This document shows, in pieces, positions 1-4,675 of a stretch of DNA of 6,071 nucleotides. The first letter of the stretch is position 1. Every line of letters starts with the position of its first letter. The notes beneath the pieces are model-generated. The model searched no databases. It saw only the letters and a list, made by a program, of their open reading frames with translations, and was not told where the DNA came from. Both the position numbers and the translations under genes were made by a program. The stretch spans positions 1 through 6,071 of the forward strand of contig JAGWTK010000248.1 in the NCBI GenBank assembly GCA_028876035.1, in the 5' to 3' direction. The DNA is from Bacteroidota bacterium (GTDB lineage: Bacteria; Bacteroidota; Bacteroidia; Chitinophagales; Chitinophagaceae).

Positions 1-62
1 TCCGGAAAAAAAGCTACTTTTATTCATGCCTTTTTTGTTTGTGGTAAAATGAAACTAGGCAT
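1..62. other. Left-edge stretch with no supportable gene
   Basis: Two weak readings are possible and neither is secure. On the + strand, frame 2 is open from the edge to a TGA at 50-52, about ten bases before the terminator at 63-91, which would suit the tail of a rightward gene. On the - strand an ATG at 27-25 opens nine codons (MNKSSFFSG) to the edge and could be the start of a leftward gene. A third + strand frame is open from base 1 to the TGA at 211-213, but it runs through both hairpins and has no recognisable composition. I could not identify a product in any of them. Confidence 0.2.
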
Positions 63-91
63 AAAAAAGGAGGCCGCAATGCCTCTTTTTT
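63..91. terminator. Bidirectional intrinsic terminator
   Basis: A-run, then GGAGGC, loop CGCAAT, GCCTC and a T-run. The arms 63-74 and 81-91 pair over eleven base pairs with one bulged G (69). Because the GC stem is flanked by six A on one side and six T on the other, it would work in both directions. It could end a rightward transcript arriving from the left edge, and act as a back-up for the leftward genes after the stronger hairpin at 159-201. Confidence 0.7.
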
Positions 92-132
92 CCTGTTCCA
101 AAACACTTTACCCGGACAATAGTGATTTTTCG

Positions 133-156
133 ATTGCTGGATTTCTGGATTCGCGG
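133..156. repeat. Three degenerate tandem 8-mers
   Basis: Three consecutive 8-base units, ATTGCTGG, ATTTCTGG and ATTCGCGG, follow the consensus ATTNCTGG with one extra change in the third. They lie between the two terminators in otherwise A/T-rich sequence. No function is apparent. Only three imperfect copies are present, so chance or the remnant of an intergenic repeat are both possible. Confidence 0.35.
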
Positions 157-158
157 TA

Positions 159-201
159 TTTTAAAACAAAAAGCCTCCTTGCGGAAGCCTTTGTTCTAAA
201 A
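159..201 (-). terminator. Intrinsic terminator of the stand-alone receiver gene
   Basis: Read on the - strand, a long imperfect stem closes on a GCAA tetraloop (bases 182-179) flanked by C and G, a stable GNRA-type loop. The pairing arms are about 183-201 and 159-178, with a bulge and a few mismatches. The 3' arm ends in a T-rich tract (TTTTTGTTTT). It begins 31 bases after the stop codon of the receiver gene, the expected place for the end of the leftward transcript. Confidence 0.75.
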
Positions 202-232
202 CCTTATTGGTGAGTGTTTAGGAAAGACGTAT

Positions 233-625
233 TTATACAGCGATGCCCATTGAACTTTCTAATACGCGGGCAATCGTGTTGCGAAGGCGTGGCAGCGTGA
301 AAATGGTTTTTTCGATGTACTCTACAACGCCCAGTTTCAATACTGATGAAGTAACTGAGATTTCGAGGTTGCTGGAAAAAAAGATAACGGGGGAAGTTGA
401 TTCCGCTTTTTTTATCGCCTTCAACACATCGTAGCCATTGATTTGTCCGTCGAGGTTATAATCAAGGATGATTAAATCCGGCTCCTGTGTTAGCTGGCTG
501 AGAAAATGTTCCCCGGTATTAAAAACATGAATGTCCTGGCTAATGTGTTCGAGTTGTTTAATCACCAGGGTTTGGTACACCGGGTTGTCTTCAACTACGA
601 AAATTTTGGGTTGTCCTTTTTGCAT
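233..625 (-). CDS. Stand-alone receiver-domain response regulator
   Basis: A 130-residue CheY-like protein made of one receiver domain and no output domain, so it should act by protein interaction or as a phosphate sink or relay. Starting at ATG 625, the acidic pair is E12-D13, the phospho-acceptor is D55 (in LIILDYNLDG), the switch Ser is S84 and the conserved lysine is K106. The usual K-P is K-T here, and a short insertion (GQING) follows D55. An in-frame TTG at 667 would add 14 residues (144 aa). I prefer ATG 625 because the receiver fold starts only a few residues later and because a promoter-like sequence (653-684) overlaps the TTG. The gene lies 141 bases after the hybrid kinase and is followed by a clear terminator. 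The Hpt domain of that kinase is the likely phosphate donor (inference from proximity). Confidence 0.9.
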   Translation of the reverse strand: MQKGQPKIFVVEDNPVYQTLVIKQLEHISQDIHVFNTGEHFLSQLTQEPDLIILDYNLDGQINGYDVLKAIKKAESTSPVIFFSSNLEISVTSSVLKLGVVEYIEKTIFTLPRLRNTIARVLESSMGIAV

Positions 626-652
626 GTCAGTCTGCTTGTGCCAGTATTTACC

Positions 653-684
653 CAACAATACTGCCAAAGCAGGACTTGGTCCAA
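653..684 (-). promoter_or_regulatory. Candidate primary-sigma promoter for the receiver gene
   Basis: On the - strand, TTG (684-682) is followed by 21 bases and then TATTGTTG (660-653). The Bacteroidota housekeeping pattern is TTG, about 17-23 bases, then TAnnTTTG, so this fits with a single change in the -7 box. Transcription would start roughly 22 bases before ATG 625 and downstream of the alternative TTG start at 667. It would let the small receiver be expressed independently of the kinase operon. Confidence 0.4.
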
Positions 685-719
685 TTGACTGATAATGAGG
701 AATCTTTTATTAATTGCTG

Positions 720-736
720 GCAATGTTCTTTCCCAA
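720..736 (-). promoter_or_regulatory. Candidate sigma-54 (-24/-12) promoter upstream of the receiver gene
   Basis: On the - strand the sequence TTGGGAAAGAACATTGC has GG (733-732), exactly ten bases, then GC (721-720), with a full TTGC at the -12 side. Against the known consensus (TTGGCACG-N4-TTGCA) it keeps GG, the A two bases later, the G closing the -24 block and TTGC, but it has G in place of the T before GG. The predicted start is near 708, some 80 bases before ATG 625. The same gapped sequence occurs upstream of the NtrC-type gene at 4535-4551. Because GG-N10-GC is a short pattern, confidence is modest. Confidence 0.35.
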
Positions 737-766
737 ACACGGAAATAAATATTGTATTGGGACATG

Positions 767-3118
767 CTAGAGGGCAAAATCTACCTTCAGCTGGGCGATG
801 CAATCGTGGATAGTGGCCAATACTTTTTCAACCAGGGGGGCTAAGGCGTCTGTGTCTTTTTCGTGTTTGCCATTCAATTCTATCGTGCGGATATCGTCTT
901 TGAGTGAGACAATGCCCATGGAGTCGATGGTTGACTTTAATTTATGAGCTACTTTGCCCAGGCGCTGCCATTCTTTGTTCGCCAATGCATCGGCAAGGTC
1001 CTGTAAACCGGGGGGCACTGTTTCTATAAATAATACCACCATCTTCTGGATAAAACTTTCATCGCCGCCCGAAACGGCACGCACCATGCTCAAATCATAC
1101 AGTGGTTCCGGCAAGGGATGAGGGTTATAGTCTTGCCGCGTGATGGCCGTAGCGCGCTGGTCGGGTGTTGCAGCGGGTACTCCCAGGTTCTTCTCAATAA
1201 TCGCAAACAAACCAGCTTCCGTAAATGGTTTCGAGAGATAATCGTTCATGCCGGCCTGTTTATAGGTATCACTATCACCCTTCAGCGCATTTGCGGTGAG
1301 TGCGATGATCGGAATGGAGGCTTTGCTGGTATCCGCCAGCGACCTGATCGTCTTTGTAGCGGTAATGCCATCCATCTCCGGCATTTGTATATCCATCAGC
1401 ACGAGGTCGTAGGAATGCTCTTGTAAAAGCGCTACGGCTTTCTTGCCATTGTCGGCAATGGTCACTTCAAAGCCCCAGGCTTCCATAATATGTTTTGCAA
1501 GGAACTGGTTGAGTTCCACATCTTCGGCTACCAGCACTTTTTTCCTTCCAAGTGATTTGTAGTCGTGCTTAACAGTGGTAGGGTTTGTCATTGCTGGTGC
1601 GCTTGCTTTTTTATAAGGAATAATGAATCGAAAACGACTGCCCTGGTTGGCAAAACTTTCTGCCCACAATTCCCCGCCCTGCAGTTCTATCAGGTTTTTA
1701 CAGATAGATAGGCCAAGCCCTGTACCACCATACATCCGCGTGGTGGAAGAACTGGCCTGTGTGAAAGGTGCGAATAGATCTTTTAATTTTTCCTCCGGAA
1801 TGCCAATGCCGGTGTCTTCTACCAGGAACTCCACCGCCTGCCACTCTTCTTTGTCGATCGTTACCCTTGTATGTACCGTGATCGTTCCTTGTTCAGTAAA
1901 CTTTATCGCATTACTCAGAAAATTATTCAGTATTTGTACCAGGCGATGGGGATCGCCTGTCACATACATCGATCGTGGTAAATGTGTATTGTTGATCAAA
2001 CGCAGGCCTTTCTCTTCTGTACGAAACTGGAACGACCGGATGATGGATTGCAAGGTCTCTGTGAGGTTAAATGGAATTTCTTCCAGCTGCATCTTGCCGG
2101 CATCTATTTTTTCGAGATCGAGAATATCATTTACAATCGCCAGCAGGTTGTTGGCAGCATCCTGGATGATACTTACATAATGCTGCTGTTCGTTGTCCAA
2201 TGTTGTTTTAGCGAGTAAAGCCGCCACACCCAGTATACCATTCATGGGTGTACGAATTTCATGGCTCATATTGGCCAGGAAGGCTTTTTTTGCGGCGGCC
2301 GATTCTTCAGTGTACTTCTTTGCCTGCATCAGCTCCTGTTCTGCCCGGATGCGCTGTGTAATATCCTGCGAGAAGCCAATCACATAGGGCGCTGCTCCTT
2401 TTTCTTCTACTTTATAATTCTGGTAGAGCAAAAAGATCTTTTTGCCTGCCCGGTTTACCACCGTGAACACACCCTGTGCCCTCCCGTTCTTACGGATGGT
2501 ATCAAGGTAATTGCTTTTGAACAGGGCTTGCTGGTCGTCCGGAATAAAACGGGCAATGCTTTTGCCGATGACCTCCTCTTCATTGTATTGAAGGCTGTGG
2601 ATAATGGCCGGATTGGCACTCAGAACAAGTCCATCCATGTCATGGGTGCAAATCAATGCCTGGCTATAATTGAAAATATCGCGATAGCGTTTTTCTCCTG
2701 CTTCGGCTTTTTTTTCGATTTGCTTTCGCTCGGTGATGTCAACGCCATAACCAATCACCATTTTAATTGCACCCTGTTTGTCGATCACCGGGAAGAGCTT
2801 GCGCAGGAAGATTTCTTTTTTTCCTTCGCGGTTGGTCATCTCTTCTTCCCATTCTACCTGTTGCCGGGTTTCCATCAAACGTTTAAAGAGCTGCTGACGA
2901 CGATCTGCAATCGCCGGGTCTTTGCCTCTGTGAACGCAAAACGCTTCGTCGTTTTTGCCAATCATCCATTTCCGTACATCGGGGTCTTTTACGGCACCGG
3001 GGTTTACAAAAAGATAGCGGCCTTCCGTATCGAGCACGGCTATATCCGAGGGGATAGAATTAAGTACATCCTCATAAAAGCTTCGTTGGAGCAATTGCAA
3101 TTCCTGTTCGGTCCTCAT
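767..3118 (-). CDS. Soluble hybrid histidine kinase, PAS-PAS-HisKA-HATPase-REC-Hpt
   Basis: A 783-residue hybrid sensor kinase. In order: PAS domain about 11-130, ending in the typical DITERK junction; second PAS about 143-256, ending in DITQR; helical linker; HisKA with SHEIRTPMN, phospho-accepting H286; HATPase with N-box NNFLSNAIKF (398-407), G1 box DTGIGI (435-440), F-box at 449 and G2 box GGTGLGL (464-470); receiver about 526-645 with E532-D533, acceptor D576, T608 and K630-P631; C-terminal Hpt with AHKLKST, H725. All catalytic positions are intact, so the route H286 to D576 to H725 looks functional. I see no signal peptide or membrane segment, so it should sense a cytoplasmic cue. The PAS ligand cannot be read from the sequence. 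It starts 21 bases after the stop of the NtrC-type regulator, with an A-rich AGCTAAAAG before the ATG, and is surely co-transcribed with it. The Hpt implies onward transfer to a separate receiver, and both neighbours supply one. Confidence 0.95.
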   Translation of the reverse strand: MRTEQELQLLQRSFYEDVLNSIPSDIAVLDTEGRYLFVNPGAVKDPDVRKWMIGKNDEAFCVHRGKDPAIADRRQQLFKRLMETRQQVEWEEEMTNREGKKEIFLRKLFPVIDKQGAIKMVIGYGVDITERKQIEKKAEAGEKRYRDIFNYSQALICTHDMDGLVLSANPAIIHSLQYNEEEVIGKSIARFIPDDQQALFKSNYLDTIRKNGRAQGVFTVVNRAGKKIFLLYQNYKVEEKGAAPYVIGFSQDITQRIRAEQELMQAKKYTEESAAAKKAFLANMSHEIRTPMNGILGVAALLAKTTLDNEQQHYVSIIQDAANNLLAIVNDILDLEKIDAGKMQLEEIPFNLTETLQSIIRSFQFRTEEKGLRLINNTHLPRSMYVTGDPHRLVQILNNFLSNAIKFTEQGTITVHTRVTIDKEEWQAVEFLVEDTGIGIPEEKLKDLFAPFTQASSSTTRMYGGTGLGLSICKNLIELQGGELWAESFANQGSRFRFIIPYKKASAPAMTNPTTVKHDYKSLGRKKVLVAEDVELNQFLAKHIMEAWGFEVTIADNGKKAVALLQEHSYDLVLMDIQMPEMDGITATKTIRSLADTSKASIPIIALTANALKGDSDTYKQAGMNDYLSKPFTEAGLFAIIEKNLGVPAATPDQRATAITRQDYNPHPLPEPLYDLSMVRAVSGGDESFIQKMVVLFIETVPPGLQDLADALANKEWQRLGKVAHKLKSTIDSMGIVSLKDDIRTIELNGKHEKDTDALAPLVEKVLATIHDCIAQLKVDFAL

Positions 3119-3139
3119 CTTTTAGCTGCTAACGGTGAT

Positions 3140-4501
3140 TTATTTTGCTGCCAGCTCTCCTGCCTGGATCATCCGGTAGATGGTGGATTTGCCCACATCC
3201 AGCAATTTTGCCACGAGCAATACATCTCCGTTATTGGTGTCGAGGTAATGCTGTATGATAAAATTGGTATACTCCCGCAGGGTCTTGCCATTGGCAAATA
3301 AGTCGGTCGTTTTGGTCGTTGTGTTCAGCGTAATGTTTTCCGGCTCGATGGTGGGTCCGTCACTCATCACGACCGCCAGGTCAATTACCGATTTCAGCTC
3401 GCGCACGTTGCCCGGAAAACGATAGTTGAGCAATTTTTGCTGGGCAGCGGGTGAAAGTGTTTTCTTTTCTGTTTTATTTTCTTCGCAGAATGCATCGATA
3501 AATGATTTTGCCAGCAGCAGGATATCATTGTCGCGTTCGCGGAGTGGGGGCAGGTTGATCGGCAAACCATACAAACGGTAATACAAGTCTTCCCGGAAGG
3601 TCTTGGCCTGCACCGACTCGAGCAGGTTCCGGTGCGTAGCAGTAATGATCCGTGCATCAACTTTTATCACCTGGTTATCGCCCACACGCGTAATCTCTTT
3701 TTCCTGCAATACCCGCAATAGTTTTGTCTGCAGGTTGATATCCATCTCTCCGATTTCATCCAGGAACAGCGTACCTCCATTCGCCTCTTCAAATTTCCCG
3801 ATGCGGCGCGTAACGGCACCCGTGAAAGCGCCTTTCTCATGCCCGAACAATTCACTCTCTATAAGATCTTTCGGAATGGCTGCTACGTTGACCGCAACAA
3901 ATGGCTTTTTACGTCTTTCTGAATTGTAATGAATGGCCTTGGCAACCATTTCTTTTCCCGAGCCGGTTTCTCCATAAATCGACACGCTGATATTGGTCTG
4001 CACGGCTTTTTCGATCATCGCAAACACCTTCTGCATGCTTTCACTGCTACCGATCATGGTATTGGAGAAATCGTATTTCTTCCGCACTTCTTTGCGCAGC
4101 TCTTCTACTTCATGCTTCAGCCCGTTTATCTCCTGCAAATGCTGGATCGTATTCCACAACCGGTCCTTGGTATCATCATCTTTCACGATATAGTCAAATG
4201 CTCCGTTCTTCAGCAGGTTGATCGCCGTAGCCACATCTTCCTGTCCGGATATAATGATCACCTGCGCGTTGGGATTTACTTCCCTGATTTTTTTCAAAGC
4301 TTCTGCACCATCGCAGTCGGGCAATGAATAATCAAGCGTAATCACCTGCGGATTTTCGTGGAGTGAAGAGAAGAAAGCAGCCGAACTGTCGAAGCGGCGC
4401 ACTTCATAATCGGGATTGAGCGATAAGTAGTGCTGCAGCATGGAGCCATACCACACGTCGTCTTCAAGGATGAAGATCTTGAACGTCGAACGATTTTTCA
4501 T
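3140..4501 (-). CDS. NtrC-family sigma-54-dependent response regulator
   Basis: A 453-residue transcriptional activator with the standard three-part layout. Receiver 7-120: acidic E13-D14, phospho-acceptor D57 (ITLDYSLPDCDG), switch S85 and K107, with the usual K-P replaced by K-D. A charged helical linker (about 121-145) leads to the AAA+ domain (about 149-385): Walker A GETGSGKE (177-184), GAFTGA loop (224-229) that contacts sigma-54, Walker B TLFLDEIGE with D248-E249, sensor I ATHRNL, arginine-finger region FREDLYYRL (302-310) and sensor II PGNVREL with R368. The C-terminal Fis-type helix-turn-helix is about 425-447 (GDVLLVAKLLDVGKSTIYRM). With every ATPase motif intact it should open RpoN-dependent promoters when phosphorylated. 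It is the first gene of the leftward operon, and the hybrid kinase follows. The start at ATG 4501 places the receiver strand six residues in, as in relatives. Target genes are unknown; autoregulation is suggested by the upstream sites. Confidence 0.95.
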   Translation of the reverse strand: MKNRSTFKIFILEDDVWYGSMLQHYLSLNPDYEVRRFDSSAAFFSSLHENPQVITLDYSLPDCDGAEALKKIREVNPNAQVIIISGQEDVATAINLLKNGAFDYIVKDDDTKDRLWNTIQHLQEINGLKHEVEELRKEVRKKYDFSNTMIGSSESMQKVFAMIEKAVQTNISVSIYGETGSGKEMVAKAIHYNSERRKKPFVAVNVAAIPKDLIESELFGHEKGAFTGAVTRRIGKFEEANGGTLFLDEIGEMDINLQTKLLRVLQEKEITRVGDNQVIKVDARIITATHRNLLESVQAKTFREDLYYRLYGLPINLPPLRERDNDILLLAKSFIDAFCEENKTEKKTLSPAAQQKLLNYRFPGNVRELKSVIDLAVVMSDGPTIEPENITLNTTTKTTDLFANGKTLREYTNFIIQHYLDTNNGDVLLVAKLLDVGKSTIYRMIQAGELAAK

Positions 4502-4508
4502 GAATCGG

Positions 4509-4518
4509 ATTTTCAGAT
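4509..4518. promoter_or_regulatory. Possible half-site of the 26-bp dyad
   Basis: ATTTTCAGAT here matches nine of ten positions of the left arm of the dyad at 4586-4611 (AATTTCAGAT) in the same orientation, 77 bases away. No partner arm follows it. It lies in the leader just before the NtrC-type start codon, where a bound regulator could interfere with transcription. This is a sequence match only. Confidence 0.25.
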
Positions 4519-4522
4519 CATA

Positions 4523-4551
4523 TAACGATAAAAAGCAGCTTTTATTCCCAA
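4523..4551 (-). promoter_or_regulatory. Candidate promoter of the regulator-kinase operon
   Basis: Two readings overlap on the - strand. As a -24/-12 promoter, TTGGGAA (4551-4545), seven bases and TGC (4537-4535) give GG-N10-GC with a predicted start near 4523, 22 bases before the ATG. As a primary-sigma promoter, TTG (4551-4549), 18 bases and TATCGTTA (4530-4523) match TAnnTTTG with two changes. Neither is strong. I favour the first slightly because the same TTGGGAA-N7-TGC arrangement recurs at 720-736. Confidence 0.35.
4531..4543. promoter_or_regulatory. 13-bp dyad inside the candidate operon promoter
   Basis: AAAAGC-A-GCTTTT is a perfect inverted repeat around a single central base, and it extends to ATAAAAAGCAGCTTTTAT if one A is allowed to bulge. 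With a one-base centre it is more likely a DNA-level site than an RNA hairpin. It lies between the -33-like and -7-like elements and overlaps the -12 element of the alternative reading, a usual operator position. Confidence 0.3.
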
Positions 4552-4585
4552 TTGAGGAAAACTTCTCATTTTTATAAACAGGATC

Positions 4586-4611
4586 AATTTCAGATGTAAG
4601 TATCTAAAATT
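4586..4611. promoter_or_regulatory. 26-bp inverted repeat, candidate enhancer for the NtrC-type regulator
   Basis: The arms AATTTCAGAT (4586-4595) and ATCTAAAATT (4602-4611) are complementary at nine of ten positions around a six-base spacer (GTAAGT). The centre lies about 75 bases upstream of the start predicted for the -24/-12-like element at 4535-4551, a plausible distance for an NtrC-family dimer site, and about 77 bases upstream of the divergent helicase ATG. Arm length and spacing suit a dimeric helix-turn-helix protein. Which protein binds it is inference. Confidence 0.4.
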
Positions 4612-4663
4612 CAATGTTTACGTGTTTCCACTTATTGGACAAAGGCTTCTCTGGCTGCTTACT

Positions 4664-4671
4664 TATCTTTG
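4664..4671 (+). promoter_or_regulatory. Bacteroidota -7 box just before the helicase start
   Basis: TATCTTTG matches the Bacteroidota -7 consensus TAnnTTTG perfectly and ends four bases before the ATG at 4676. A TTG exists at 4635-4637, but the spacing (26 bases) is longer than usual, so the -33 element is poor. The start of transcription would fall at or beside the ATG, which suggests a leaderless or nearly leaderless mRNA. No Shine-Dalgarno sequence is seen. Confidence 0.55.
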
Positions 4672-4675
4672 AAAG

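Noticed and set aside
1..213. A + strand frame open from the left edge to a TGA at 211-213
   Set aside because: It passes through both terminator hairpins and yields a low-complexity, unrecognisable peptide, so it is probably open by chance.
731..762. Hairpin TCCCAA/TTGGGA just after the kinase stop, a possible terminator
   Set aside because: The stem is only six perfect pairs with a 20-base loop and is not followed by a T-tract on the - strand. The TTGGGA arm is better explained as part of the -24-like element.
595..777. A 60-codon - strand frame bridging the kinase end and the receiver start
   Set aside because: It overlaps both genes out of frame, has no recognisable motif, and covers the stretch where promoter-like signals are found.
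1623..2180. A 185-codon + strand open frame opposite the HisKA/HATPase region
   Set aside because: It is antisense to conserved kinase motifs, and its composition (many Ser, Arg, Cys) does not resemble a real protein. No start signal is seen.
2261..3301. A 346-codon open frame on the + strand antisense to the kinase and the end of the NtrC-type gene
   Set aside because: It is unusually long for a shadow, but it is rich in Phe, Cys and Leu as expected for the complement of Lys/Glu-rich coding sequence, has no recognisable domain and lies fully opposite two well-supported genes.
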